This document shows, piece after piece, positions 1 to 12,265 of a stretch of DNA of 64,000 nt. The DNA comes from Linanthus parryae. Its lineage: Eukaryota > Streptophyta > Magnoliopsida > Ericales > Polemoniaceae. A model generated the notes under the pieces. The model saw only the letters and a list, made by a program, of their open reading frames with translations, ran no database searches and was not told the origin of the DNA. The DNA lies in the NCBI GenBank assembly GCA_023055425.1, contig JALGPY010000002.1:50119321-50183320 (forward strand). The letters run 5' to 3'. The position numbers were made by a program, and so were the translations under genes. Positions within the stretch are counted from its first letter, which is position 1; each line of letters starts with the position of its first letter.

Positions 1-512
1 TAGCTTAGGCCTCCATGGCAAAATCTAAGCAGACTATAATAATTTGCTTCTCATTCGAATTAAACATCCATGTAACGCTTCCACCTGCAAAATACTTACC
101 TTCGAATAAAGTCGAGCAATGTGCTCAGTCAGTTTATTTGTTGCAACCATAAAGAGCAATCACAACACTAAAGCAATGTGATCAAACAATTCCAGGGGGA
201 TCAAACAAGAAACTATAGCATGATTATTGGGGGATCAAACAAAAAAACTATTTCAGCCCCTACCCATTACACTAGTATACATAACAAAGCCAACTACATT
301 CGTATAACTAGAACCACTATCATCATGTCAACAAAATCAACCGTTGAAAACCCTGCTCATGTGCATTAATATATGCCAAGTTGCCAGAAATCACAAAAAT
401 TGTCATATATCGTTAACAACAATGAGAAATTATTTAATAAACTAAATAGTTCGCATATGTGACGATGGATACAAAATAAATAACAAAATGACTGAATTGT
501 AAGTTCGCAAAC

Positions 513-2853
513 TTAAATTGCATTTTGACAGCTTGCTCTGTTGTGACCACTCTCGTTACATCGAGAGCAATGAATAGGCCTCTTGTCCATGAATTGCGAC
601 TCAATGCGCTTTTGATGAAGCCTTCCAGGTTGACGTCTACTCCTTGGTGGATGTAGATATGACTCGCCAGTTTTATGAGATACACCTGGGTAAACTGCCG
701 CCAAATTTGGCATGTCATGTGTAGGTACACCATGCATTAATTCTGAGTAAATCAGTTCTTGTGTCTCCTTACTGTACCAATGCTCTACAAAGTCGTATAC
801 GTCAAAATTTTGTTTATGTATAACTGCACAAGCATGAGCACATGGAATTCCCGTCATTTGCCATTCCTTACAAGTACGAGACCGAGATGATAAGTCAACA
901 ACCAAAGCTGATCTTCTTGTTCTACCTCAAATTCATTTCCAACGCAACGCAGAACAGTCACAAGTCGAGACATCTCAATATTATTACCTAGATTCTCTTC
1001 AACTTTTGGGCTCACGACACTCTTCCACTTGTCAATTTCTTCACGCTTCCTCAATAACAAATCAGTCAACTTATGTCGATTCTCGCTAATGAACTTCAGA
1101 ATTGTCATTTGTCGTTCCAAACGCATCCATGCATTAAATGACTCGGCAACATAAGTAGTGGGATGAGGAGTCGTATGAAAAGAATTTGGTATTTAACCAG
1201 TCCCAACGTTTCTTCAAAAATAAGTAATCGGACCAATGCTCAGGACCACTAATTACGATCCAATTTCCCATGTCCTCTCTGAAACCTTTGATGTAAGCCA
1301 TTGCTCTTTCAAAATATGCTTCCACCTTTGCATATGCTACATCATTTAGCAAAGACAATGCATTCTCTTTCCCTTTTTTCCCCAGTTTGAACTTGTTAAT
1401 ATAAGTACTGAAATTCCCTTGACATGTCGAAAGCAACGAGCATTACTTTCAGCACCAAAAACATCCCGAACAGCCGTAAGAATACTTTGGGTCATATTTG
1501 ATATGATAATTACTTCTCTTCTCGGATCCAACACTGATTTTAATGATCTTAAAAACCACAACAAGTCCTCGTTATTTTCAAAAGCAGCGATACCATAAGC
1601 AATAGAAAACATACCATTATTTGCGTCAAGACTCGTAACTGAAAACAAGCTTCCTTTATATGGCTCACTCATAAATTTTGCGTCAATAAAAATTAGTGGA
1701 CGACAACCACGATTAAACCCATGAATAGAGCAATGGTAACTCATAAGTAGTTGGTGAAACCAGTGACCAATAGACTCAGTCCATTTTGCAACCGTCCCTG
1801 AAATAGCCTCGACTAAACGACGATACATCCATGGTACGAGCATGTATGAGTACTCAGCATTAGCATCAATGTTTACTTTAGCCTTTTCCTTACATCCCTA
1901 TGCTTGGTGATAGCAAAAATGAAATACCATGGTCGTTTTGAAAATCCTTGCATATTTGTCGTTGCAGATAATCTGGAGTAGCCTTAATTTTGTCTTCAAT
2001 GACCCCTGCAATTAAGTTTGACCTGATAACTGGTGACATGATAATTTGCTCTTGTGATGTGTGTTTGTGCGTCTTGATGTAGTTCCTCACTATCATGAAT
2101 CTTGTGTTCTTTACGCAACGAGCTGTAAGTTTCCAAGGGAAACCATGGATGACACATTACACACTCATGTACTCAGGACAATTCTTCTTGAACTTGTACC
2201 GAAAACTCATGGCAGTTGCGAATCTAAAAAGAGCTTGTTGAAGAGCATCTGGACTTTCAAATTGTTGTCCAACCCCGGTGATCTCGTTTTCCCATATTTT
2301 AGAATGCAGGGGGGTGGTCTAATGCTTGAAGTACATCCAACCAAAAATCTTGAATTTTTATCATTCTCCTGAGCGTGGGTTGTTTGACTCGTCGTACACC
2401 TGTATGTAGAGAAATTTATTAAAAGGCGAGAAATAAAATCACAATCTCACTAACTACCTAATAAAATGCAGTAAAATATCATTACCTTACACTTTGATCA
2501 TTTTGTCTAACAATGTCGCTTCCATCAACAACGTAAACATGGGCGTGCTCATCGTTGAAATCAAATAACTCTGCCAACCTGTATTCATTTTCCAAGTCCA
2601 AAAGCAAGTTCTTCTCGAACTTCAACGAATATATGATGGCTTTTTCAACGGGATTCACATCGAGCTTATCACAAATAGCATAAATAAATTCTTGAACACA
2701 TATGTCGTTACTTATCACGGCTCCTCTTGTGTACCCACCACGATATGAAAGTTGCCCATCTAAATAAAAATTTCTCTGCCAAAAGTGACAGTAACAATAC
2801 AACGATTTGTATGTACGAGGCTCCATTGACATGTCCTGAATATATATGAGCAT
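513..2853 (-). pseudogene. mudrA-type MULE transposase pseudogene, left copy
   Basis: Encodes, in broken frames, a Mutator-like transposase that would cut and join element ends in the nucleus. In order on the minus strand: an N-terminal region (2853-2482); an intron of about 100 bp; a MuDR-type DNA-binding domain (about 2290-2070, FESPDALQQALFRFA); the MULE transposase core (1843-1440, with FIDAKF and SLDANNGMFSIAYG); a SWIM zinc finger (about 870-800, CKEWQ...PCAHAC); and a C-terminal CCHC knuckle (CSRCNESGHNRASC). The second catalytic Asp position reads ISNMTQ, so Asp appears replaced by Asn. Frameshifts occur near 1925 and 1145, and a stop replaces a Trp near 1900. The pattern of family domains is clear. 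The gene is dead. Confidence 0.88.
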
Positions 2854-3753
2854 AAAATTAATGACAAGTTGGAGAGAACCTCAAAACATGGGTTGTGGAA
2901 ATTATGAAAGAAATCTAAAACCCCTAAAAGCTACATATTGTAAAGGAAGAAAATCTATATGAAATTGAAATCCCTGTTAAGTTTGTCTCATCTGTTGGTG
3001 TTATAATTCATGGGTTGGCATGTTGATTCTATTATCCCATGTCCCAACACCAAACTTGTCCAATGAATGAAGATCACCAAACACGCCACTTGGTAAATAA
3101 CCAGAATATGCCTACACGACCACGGGGAATGCATAATAATCTTATTTTTTTATGGAAAAATTATCACTGCGATCTTGCGATCTTTGAACGATGTACGGAT
3201 GACGAAAACATAGAAACTATCATTATTTTTTTCGTAGTTGAAACTTTCACGATTTCCTTCAAAATCTATAATTCCCGATTATCGTAATTGCTTCAGTGAT
3301 AGCCCAGTTTATCATCTTTTTCGAATCAGTTTATTGTTCAAAAAATAGCCACAGCAGGGAGAAGAGATAAACCCTAGGTTCTTTTCTGATTATAAGAATT
3401 ATAAACAATAGCTGCATACGAAAACAAGTTTTCGTCAACCTGGTCCTTGATTTTGTCAAAAAAAAAACTTTAGATGTAAGCCATGATTTCTTCTAGAACA
3501 CATGAGAAAACAAGAACAATAGAAAAGAGGAATCAGAACTGAGACGTTACACAAGTGTTCTAAGCAAACAACTTAAGCCTACGATCTTGCAAAGATAAGA
3601 AATACTAAGAACCAACTTATACCTTGCAACAATGAGATTGCTTTCCTCGTCGTTGACGATAACCCAAACCCGGGTTCCTCTCTACAGGAACTACTGTCGT
3701 CTGGTGATTGGGAGGAGACGTATTCGATTTTCTTTTAACTTCACTAACGATAT

Positions 3754-3906
3754 ATGTAAGGGCAACAATGTACTTTAGTAGCTCTAATTCACTACTTCTG
3801 CCTTATTAATAAATATTTTATACCAATTGCCTTATACAATAATTAGTTTTTTTTACTCTCTTATTAATAAATATTAGCTAAGTTTTTGACTTAATTGTAA
3901 TAATCC
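3754..3906 (+). repeat. MULE terminal inverted repeat, copy A
   Basis: About 153 bp starting ATGTAAGGGCAACAATG and ending GACTTAATTGTAATAATCC. The same sequence occurs inverted at 5639-5793 and direct at 18139-18293. The three-copy pattern defines the element ends. MULE terminal repeats usually contain the transposase promoter. Confidence 0.85.
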
Positions 3907-4124
3907 TTTTTTCGAAAAACTCTATAATTTTTTATCTTAAACGTCATTTAGGCATGTATTTGAGTGGGTTGTGACGGATATAAATAACCATGCCGACATC
4001 TAGGATCGTGTCCATTAGTAAGCTATACTGTTAAGGTTACCCCTAATTTATTACTTTATAATTGTCCATAATGTCACCCAACATGCTAATTAGCAATCTA
4101 GTTCTGAATATATATTTTTTAGAA

Positions 4125-4210
4125 ATTGTTTTTTCGTCAATTGGGTTTGAACTCGGGACTTCATGTAGGGGCTTCCAATGCTCTACCACTTAAGATACCA
4201 CCCTAGCTAC
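4125..4210 (-). repeat. tRNA-related SINE head (A box and B box)
   Basis: On the minus strand a box-A-like motif, TAAGTGGTAGAGC (4192-4180), is followed at tRNA-like spacing by a box-B-like motif, AGTTCAAACCC (4153-4143). That spacing of internal RNA polymerase III promoter elements is typical of plant tRNA-derived SINEs. There is no full cloverleaf, so this is not a tRNA gene. The SINE 3' end and target duplication were not found. Confidence 0.5.
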
Positions 4211-4463
4211 AATTCCGAATATTTTGATAATGTGTCTTTTCATCCACTACACAAATGCTCCGACGGACTCTTGCACGGGTGTTCCTATTACTGAATGTTG
4301 TTCCGGTTGTTCTTAATTAATAACTCCGCCACTGACTACAACCCTCCTCTTCTCAACAAATACATATTGTTGGGTGGCATCATCAGCTAGTTGTCTGAAA
4401 ACTAGCAATGTTAGGGAAACAAATGTTTTCACAAAATTACAAAATGGATTGATGGGGGCATAG

Positions 4464-4800
4464 TTGTGACGACCCGTCACAGTTTTAATAATAAAATATC
4501 GATTATACGATAAATATCACGATTTACTGTCAACCCGTCTGACACTTTCATACGTCCAAACACAACGAGCAGGACACACAGTCATCTAAAATAACATTTT
4601 AATCAAATATCTGAAAAACTGGTACGTGACTAAAATTACTTAACAGTTACACCAACTCGTCAAAAATGATTTTCTTTTTTATAAATTATCGCGCTTCGAC
4701 TAATAAGTTACAACTTTCACTAAAAACAGCTAAAAACAACAGTTTTGCTAAAAACATGCTATTTAGAAACTACTTCGCGATCCAGTAGCGTTTCAACCTG
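4464..4800. repeat. Possible LTR fragment
   Basis: The sequence opens with TGTGACGACCCGTCACAG, a style of start common in plant Ty3/gypsy LTRs. No partner LTR, primer site or coding remnant adjoins it, so the assignment is tentative. Confidence 0.25.
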
Positions 4801-4940
4801 TATAGAGAAGAGAAAAGATCCCCAAATGAGTTGTTTAATCATCCGACTGTTGTCAGTAAATTCAGGGACGCTATCAACTGAATTGATGTTTCTTCAACCA
4901 TACCACTAATTTACCGAACTTACTTTTACTATCTTAGGCA

Positions 4941-5418
4941 TATGGATGAAAGCGGATCGGGTTTGGAACAAATCGACATATATCCAAATCCGATCAATAG
5001 GATTTCGGATCGGATCAGATTCGGATCGGACTTAACCGAGTTCGACTCGGATTTTCCGTCGGTTCATAGGTGACGATATCTTTAGTTCATCTAACATATA
5101 TAGAAAAAATGAATAAAAAATCAGAATTATATTATTTTTCACTTTAAAAGTTAAATTCATCATTTTGTCATAATAAAATCATAATTATGTAAATATATGA
5201 TATTATTTTACGTAAAGATAATAAATAATATATTTATATTTATATTAATATATGTATATATATTATTCAAGTTATTAGGTATAATAACTTAATCGGATCG
5301 GATTTCACGACCTGTGATCCATATCCGACCCATTTTTAAACTGGCCAGATAGGATCTGCTCCATTAGGATCGTATCATGTCTGATACTTAATCGGATCAG
5401 ATCCAATTGTCATCCCTA
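4941..5418. mobile_element. hAT-like miniature element, degenerate
   Basis: 478 bp rich in GGATCGGAT-type motifs. The ends are imperfect inverted repeats (TATGGATGAAAGCGG; the right end reads inward as TAGGGATGACAATTGG). Flanking octamers CTTAGGCA (4933-4940) and CTCATGCA (5419-5426) match at 6 of 8 positions, as expected of an aged 8-bp hAT duplication. It has the same kind of sequence as the better-preserved element at 46824-47588. It has no coding capacity. Confidence 0.65.
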
Positions 5419-5638
5419 CTCATGCAGAATTAGCTGAGCTTAGCCATGGCCATTAACATTGTTTTCACCGATTGGGGCGGTCTTTTGATTTTCGGCCACA
5501 ATCCGGTGCTCCATAAGTACCGAGAGACTCCTATCATTGGCGGGTCTGGAGTGTTTGGACTGGCAAGAGGAATATGAAAGAACGCTTAGTGTTCTTGAGA
5601 GAAAATGCAGAGAAGAAAGAGAAAATGTATATACATTA

Positions 5639-5793
5639 GGGATTATTACAATTAAGTCAAAAACTTGGCTAATATTTATTAATAAGGCAGCAAAAAAAAC
5701 TAATTTTTGTTTAAGTCAATTGGTATAAAATATTTATTAATAAGTCAGAAGTAGTGAATTAGAGCTACTAAAGTACATTGTTGCCTTTACATA
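5639..5793 (-). repeat. MULE terminal inverted repeat, copy B
   Basis: Outer end GGGATTATTACAATTAAG, inverted relative to copies A (3754-3906) and C (18139-18293). It contains small differences from the others, including an A-rich stretch near 5690. Confidence 0.85.
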
Positions 5794-8338
5794 TATCGTT
5801 AGTGAAGTTAAAAGAAAATCAAATACGTTTCCTCCAAATTTTCAAACGACAGTAGTTCCTGTAGAGAGGAACCCTCGTTTGGGTTATCGTCAACGACGAG
5901 GAAAGCAATCACTGTTGCCACATATAAGTTTGGTTTTTGATATTTCTTATCTTTGCAAGATCGTAGGCTTAAGTTGTTTGATTAGAACACTTGTGTAACG
6001 TCTCAGTTCTCATTCCTCTTTCCTATTGTTCTTGTTTTCTCATGTGTTCTAGAAGAAATCATGGCTTACATCTAAAGATTTTTTTTTTGACAAAATCAAG
6101 GACCAGGTTGACGAAAACTTTTGTTTTCGTATGCAGCTATTGTTGATAATTCTTCTAATCAGAAAAGAACCTAGAGTTTATCTCTTCTCCCTGCTGTTGC
6201 TATTTTGTGAACAATAAACCGATTCGAAAAAGATGATAAACTGCGATATCATTGAAGCAATTACGTAATCGGGGATTACAGATTTTGGTAATCGTGAAAG
6301 TTTCAACTACGAAAACAATAATGAAAGTTTCTCTGTTTTCGTCATCCGTACATCGTCCAAAGATCGCAAGATCTCTGTGATAATTTTTCCGTAAAAACAT
6401 AAGATCATTATGCATTCCCCGTGGTCGTGTAGGTATATTCTGGTTATTTACCAACTGGCGTGTTTGGTGATCTTCGTTCACTGGACAAGTTTGGTGTTGG
6501 GACATGGGATAATAGAATCAACATGCCAACCCATGAATTCTGACACCAACAGATGATACGAACTTAACGGGGATTTCAATTTCATATTGATTTTCTTCCT
6601 TTACAATATGAAGCTTTTAGGGGTTTTAAATTTCTTTCATAATTTCTACAACCCATGTTTTGACGTTCTCTCTAACTTGTCATTAATTTTATGCTCATAT
6701 ATATTCTTGACTCGTCAATGGAGCCTCGTACCTAATAATCGTTGTATTGTTACTGCCACTTTTGGCGGAGAAATTTTTATTTAGATGGGCAACTTCCATA
6801 ACGTGGTGGGTACACAAGAGGAGCCGTGATAAGTAACGACATATGTGTTCAAGAATTTATTTATGCTATTTGTGATAAGCTCGATGTGAATCCCGTTGAA
6901 AAAGCCATCATATATTCGTTGAAGTTCGAGAAGAACTTGCTTTTGGACTTGGATAATGAATACAGGTTGACAGAGTTATTTGATTTCAATGATGAGCACA
7001 CCCATGTTTACGTTGTTGATGGAAGCGACATTGTTAGACAAAATGATCAAAGTATAAGGTAATGATATTTTACTTCATTTTATTAGGTAGTAAGTGAGAT
7101 TGTGATTTTATTTCTCGCCTTTTAATAAATTTCTCTACATACAGGTGTACGACGAGTCAAACAACCCACGCTCAGGAGAATGATAAAAATTCAAGATTTT
7201 TGGTTGGATGTACTTCAAGCATTAGACCACCCCCTGCATTCTAAAATATGGGAAAACGAGATCACCGGGGTTGGAAAACAATTTGAAAGTCCAGATGCTC
7301 TTCAACAAGCTCTTTTTAGATTCGCAACTGCCATGAGTTTTCGGTACAAGTTCAAGAAGAATTGTCCTGAGTACATGAGTGTGCAATGTGTCATCCATGG
7401 TTTCCCTTGGAAACTTACAGCTAGTTGCGTAAAGAACACAAGATTCATGATAGTGAGGAACTACTACACACATCACAAGAGCAAATTAGCATGTCACAAT
7501 TTATCATGTCAAACTTAATTGCAAGGGTCATTGAAGACAAAATTAAGTCTACTCCAGATTATTTTCCACGAAAAATATGCAAAGATTTTCAAAATGACCA
7601 TAGTATTTCATTACGCTATCACCAAGCATGACGATGTAAGGACAAGGCTAAAGTAAACATTGATGGTAATGTTGAGTACTCATACATGCTCGTACCATGG
7701 ATGGGTCGTCGTTTAGCCGAGGCTATTCCAGGGACAGTTGCAAAATGGACTGAGTCTATTGGTCACCGGTTCCACCAACTATTTATTAGTTACCATTGCT
7801 CTATTAATGGGTTTAATCGTGGTTGTCGTCCCTTAATTTTTATTGACGGAGGATTTATGAGTGGTTCATATAAAGGGAGCTTGTTTTCAGCTACATGTCT
7901 TGACGCAGATGACAGCATGTTTTCTATTGCTTATGGTATCATTGCTTTTGAAAATAACGAGGACTGGTTGTGGTTTTTAAGATCATTAGAATCAGTGTTG
8001 GATCCAAGAAGAGAAGTAATTATCATATGATATAGGAACCAAAGTATTCTTACGGCTGTTCGGGATATTTTTGGTGCTGAAACTAATGCCCATTGCTTTC
8101 GACATGTGATGGAGAATTTCAGTACATATATCAACAAGTTCAAACAGGGGAAAAAAGGGAAAGAGAATGCATTGTCTTTGCTAAATGATGTAGCATATGA
8201 AAAGGTGGAAGTAGATTTTGACAGAGCAATGGCTAACATCAAAAGTTTCAGAGAGTACATGGGAATTTGGATCGAAATTAATGGTCTCGAGCATTGGGCC
8301 GATTACTTATTTTTGAAGAAACGTTGGGACTGGTTAAA

Positions 8339-9765
8339 TGTAGGGTTTTGATTCATGGATGCGCAACGGAAACACAAACAATCATAAAACCATTCAAAAT
8401 CCTCCAAGGATCACAAGTCAAGAGACATAACGATGGTAAAGGAAGAAATCAATAACACACCTTAGGGTTCTCCTTTGATGACTTCAAACGCGAATTGTGT
8501 CACGTTCTCTATGGTTGATCCACTCCTAGAGTTGATCCTAGAATCTCCCAAGTCCTTGGTGCTAGCCCGGAAGAGGAAGAGGAAGAAGAATCACGCAAAA
8601 CGAGACCCAAAAGGAGGGTCTCGGCCTCCTTTGTGGCCGACGGGATGGGCGGCGGCAAGAGGGGCGGTCGGCTCCTCTTGTTGCTTGCTCTCTCTCCTTT
8701 TGTTCTCTCCCACTCTTTGTTATGTTCAATAATGAGCATAAGTTGTGGGAAGGAAGGAAAGAAGGTCCTTTATATAGTCCAACAACTCCTTGCCAACTAC
8801 CTAAAGGACTTATTCTAGTCCTACTAGAATTCAATTTAGTCCCTTCCTTGCAAATTAGTCCCTACTAAGTTTGGAAGGTTTTGCAAAGTGATCCTTCTAA
8901 TTCATTAATCCAATTAATTAATTCCCAAATCTAGTTCAACTCTATATAGCGTGTGACCCATAGGTTCTATCTAGTTGGTAGCAACTATTTGCTAATATGG
9001 AGCGGTCTCTAGCAAAACATCCATTCTAGCCAACTAATAGAATAGTCATCTTGACAACCTTTGTACAAGTAATTGTCTCATCCCTTTGTCTCTATATCCG
9101 GATTGGACACGAGACATAAAAGTCACACTCGTATATCCAATCCATAGTTTCTCGATCCATGGGAATAGCCTTATTCGTGCAAATAACATCAATATCCCAT
9201 ATTGATTTATTTGAGTCTGGCCAGACATTCTATAAGCACTATCCCTCGAGTGGCCTAGGACATTTGCTCCCGTTATGTGGGAGGGACAAATTCTATCTAC
9301 GTCCACTACGATCTCTAAGCTTGCTTCTTATTGTATCCAGTACACGCCTTTATAACCACCCAGTTACGGTGTAGCGTTTAACGCTACCAAAATCACAATA
9401 ATCCACAACTAGAATATCTAGTGACTTCAAGTCTAAGGATGACAATACCATTGCACCGCGAGAAGCGCTTGTGACTCAACATAACGTGTATGTAGCCTTC
9501 TCGGAGATGGGTCAATCCAGTGCAACATTCCATAATGCACACCTATGTGTTGGATCATGATATCTCCATATCAATTCAACCCCATACTAGTCTATAGATG
9601 ATTGTCCCATTAATCATTATACTGGACTAGGGATATTTAAGATAAACAACACAATTGTAAATCTAAGGACTTCATTATATTAAATATCCAATAAATAATA
9701 AATGAATTTCTAGTCACAAATAATTCATACTAAACTAGATTGCCTCTAGGGAATCTATTCCAACA
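8339..9765 (-). repeat. 3' LTR of the Angela-type element
   Basis: 1,427 bp, near-identical to 15381-16757. By eye about 25 substitutions separate the two. It keeps a ~50-bp block (about 9551-9600) that is missing from the other LTR. Confidence 0.95.
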
Positions 9766-9780
9766 GTCTCCCACTTGCAC
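9766..9780 (-). other. Polypurine tract of the Angela-type element
   Basis: On the minus strand, GTGCAAGTGGGAGAC directly precedes the 3' LTR start TGTTGGAATAG. This purine-rich primer for plus-strand DNA synthesis lies where copia elements carry it. Confidence 0.85.
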
Positions 9781-10535
9781 TAGAGCCAATCTGGCGCATC
9801 TCGTATGCCCATACTCCTAGTGTGCCCTTCATGCTTCAACTGCGTGAGCGGCTTTGTAAGCGGATCTGACAGATTCTCATCTGTAGGAATCTTGCATATC
9901 CAAACGTATCCTCTATCGATAATATCTCGAATCAGATGAAACTTCCTGAGCACGTGCTTGGACTTCTGGTGCGATCTTGGTTCCTTCGATTGCGCGATCG
10001 CCCCAGTGTTGTCGCAAAACAACTCGACCGGATCCGCAATGCTAGGGACCACACCAAGTTCAGAAACAAACTTTCTGATCCAAACAGCTTCCTTTGCTGT
10101 GCCATTTGCAGCAATGTACTCAGCCTCTGTTGTAGAATCAGCCATCGTCTCTTGCTTGGAACTCTTCCAGCTCACCGCTGCTCCATTCAGGCAAAACACA
10201 TATCCCGACTGTGATCTAAAGTCATCTCTGTCGGTTTGGAAGCTTGCATCAGTGTAACCCCTTACACGCAACTCTTCCTCACCGCCAAATATCAAGAAAG
10301 CTTCCTTAGTTCTTCTCAAGTACTTTAGGATGTTCTTGACTGCAATCCAGTGACTCTCACCCGGATTGGATTGGTATCTGCCTGTCATACTCAAGGCATA
10401 TGACACATCTGGTCTAGTACATAACATGGCGTACATGATAGATCCTATGGACGAGGCATAGGGAATTCTACTCATGCGTTCCTTCTCAATCTCATTGGAA
10501 GGACAACCACTCTTCGAAAGAGTGATTCCATGTGA
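9780..10535 (-). pseudogene. Copia RNase H domain (Angela-type pol, last block)
   Basis: Removes RNA from the RNA-DNA hybrid during reverse transcription. Diagnostic copia motifs are visible: the RT-RNase H linker (RPDVSYALS), GYTDASFQTDRDD, SWKSSKQETMADSTTEAEYIA, LFCDNTGAI, and the terminal DPLTKPL. The block is open to its stop at 9780. It is out of frame with the preceding RT block because of a frameshift near 10538. Confidence 0.9.
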
Positions 10536-11787
10536 CATGGAAAGAATCCCTTCTTGGAATCTTGCATGTTGAACCGTTTCAACACCTTGTCAATGTATGT
10601 ACTTTGACTTAGGCCTAGCAACCTCTTAGATCTATCCCTATAGATCTTTATACCGAGTATATAGGCTGCTTCCCTTAAGTCCTTCATTGAGAAACACTTT
10701 CCTAGCCAATCTTTAACAGATTGTAGAATGGGAACGTCGTTTCCAATGAGTAGTATGTCATCCACATACAAGACCAGAAAAGCTATAGAGCTCTCACTAA
10801 CCTTCTTGTAGACACAAGACTCATCTTCGTTTCTGATGAAGCCAAACTCTTTGACCACTTCATCAAAACGTCGATTCCAACTCCTAGAAGCTTGCTTCAA
10901 TCAATAAATGGATCGTTGCAACTTACAGACTTTGTTGGCTTGCTTTGGATCCTCAAAACCCTCCGGCTGTATCATATACACGTCCTCGAGGAGATTCCCA
11001 TAAAGGAATGCTGTTTTGACATCCATCTGCCAAATCTCATAGTCGTGGTATGCTGCAATTACAAGTAGGATTCGGATGGATTTGGTCATAGCGACTGGTG
11101 AAAAGGTTTCATCATAGTCAATACCATGAATCTGTCTGAATCCTTTAGCCACCAATCGGCCCTTATAGGTAATCACATTACCATCCATGTCGATCTTCTT
11201 CTTGAAGACCCACTTGCACCCTATGGGCCGCGCCCCATCGGGTGGTTCCACCAAAGTCCATACTTTGTTGGTATACATGGATTCCATCTCGGATCTCATG
11301 GCTTCTAGACACTTCTGAGAGTCTGGGCCATTCATGGCCTCCTCATAGGTAGTAGGCTCATCATCTATGAGCATCGTGTCACCGGAATCGGTCACGAGAA
11401 GTCCATACCTCTCCGGTTCCTGCACACTCTACTAGATCTACAAATCCCTTGTGTTACCTGAACAGGTTGCTCCACAACTGCTTGTGGTTCCTCTTCATGT
11501 TCCATAATCGGTTCAGTGATTTGTGGTTCTTGAACCTCTTCAAGTTCTACATTCCTCCCACTTGCTTCTTTAGAGACAAACTCTCTTTCTAGAAACACGC
11601 CGGTCCGAGCAACAAACACTTTGTTCTCGGTTGGATTGTAGAAGTAGTATCCCTTAGTTTCCTTAGGGTACCCCACAAATTTACACTTATCCGATTTGGG
11701 CCCTAGCTTGTCTGATTGCAAACATTTTACATAGACATCGCAGCCCCAAATCCTCATGAACGACAGTGTGGGACGCCTCCACTCCAC
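10472..11787 (-). pseudogene. Copia reverse transcriptase region (Angela-type pol)
   Basis: Copies element RNA into DNA in virus-like particles. The first half (11425-10901) has the RT start (WTLVEPPDGARPIGCKWVFK) and QMDVKTAFLYG. The second half (10900-10472) has the catalytic YVDDILLIGND. An in-frame stop at 10901-10903 separates the halves. A preceding block (11787-11392, GCDVYVKCLQ...KCKFVGYPKETKGYYFY) is the integrase C-terminal side, shifted in frame at both ends. At least three lesions lie in this stretch. Confidence 0.9.
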
Positions 11788-12262
11788 ATCTCATATGGTG
11801 TCTTCATGACTGATTTAGATGGAACACGGTTAATGGTGAAAGCTGCACTTAATAGAGCGTACCCCCAAAATGATAATGGAAAATCGGTTTGACACATCAT
11901 AGATCGAACCATATCCAATAAGGTTCGATTCCTCCTCTCGGACACGCCATTCCATTGTGGCGTTCCGGGTGGAGTGAGTTGGGACACGATCCCACACTCT
12001 CTAAGATAGTCGTCAAACTCTTGGCTCAAGTATTCTCCTCCACGATCCGACAGTAGAGCCTTGATACTTTTGCCAAGTTGCTTCTCTACTTCATTCTTGA
12101 ATTCTTTGAACACTTCAAAGGATTCGGATTTTGCCCTCATAAGGTACACAAATCCATATCCACTGTAATCATCAGTAAATGTAATGAAGTAGACATAACC
12201 ACCCCTTGCAGGCGTGGCAAATGGCCCACACACATCGGTATGTATGAGCGCCAATTGCTATT
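11754..12262 (-). pseudogene. Copia integrase core (Angela-type pol)
   Basis: The rve-type catalytic core with all three acidic residues of the D,D-35-E triad visible: LIHTDVCGP, LLSDRGGEY and NGVSERRNRT. It would insert the cDNA into chromosomal DNA. It begins directly after a small deletion or frameshift near 12265 that removes a few residues after the pre-integrase zinc finger. It ends in a frameshift near 11785. Confidence 0.9.
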
Positions 12263-12265
12263 GAA

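Larger units (their letters stand above)
1..3906 (-). mobile_element. MuDR-like element (MULE), left copy, cut by window start
   Basis: A Mutator-like DNA transposon read on the minus strand. It is the reverse complement, almost base for base, of the right copy at 5639-18293 once the copia insertion there is removed: the first bases of the window match the strand opposite 17.90-17.93 kb, and its right end carries the shared terminal inverted repeat (3754-3906). Its other terminus lies before the window. It holds a mudrA-type transposase pseudogene. No autonomous function is expected, because the catalytic region is damaged. Confidence 0.9.
3907..5638. other. Spacer between the two head-to-head MULEs
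   Basis: 1.73 kb not shared with either MULE. It holds a tRNA-related SINE-like head (4125-4210), a possible LTR fragment starting GTGACGACCCGTCAC near 4465, and a hAT-like miniature element (4941-5418). No open reading frame here resembles a protein. The last 200 bases before the right MULE show nothing recognisable. Confidence 0.7.

Noticed and set aside
434..733. Minus-strand 99-codon frame overlapping the MULE SWIM/knuckle region, mirrored at 17230-17499
   Set aside because: It is the alternative frame of the mudrA C-terminal coding region; the CCHC frame is the real one.
8475..8834. Open frames on both strands in the Angela LTR, repeated at 15517-15876
   Set aside because: They recur because LTRs are duplicates, contain LTR promoter sequence (TATA box nearby) and match no protein family.
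9936..10257. Plus-strand open frames opposite the Angela RNase H domain
   Set aside because: Antisense shadows of a clearly identified minus-strand domain.
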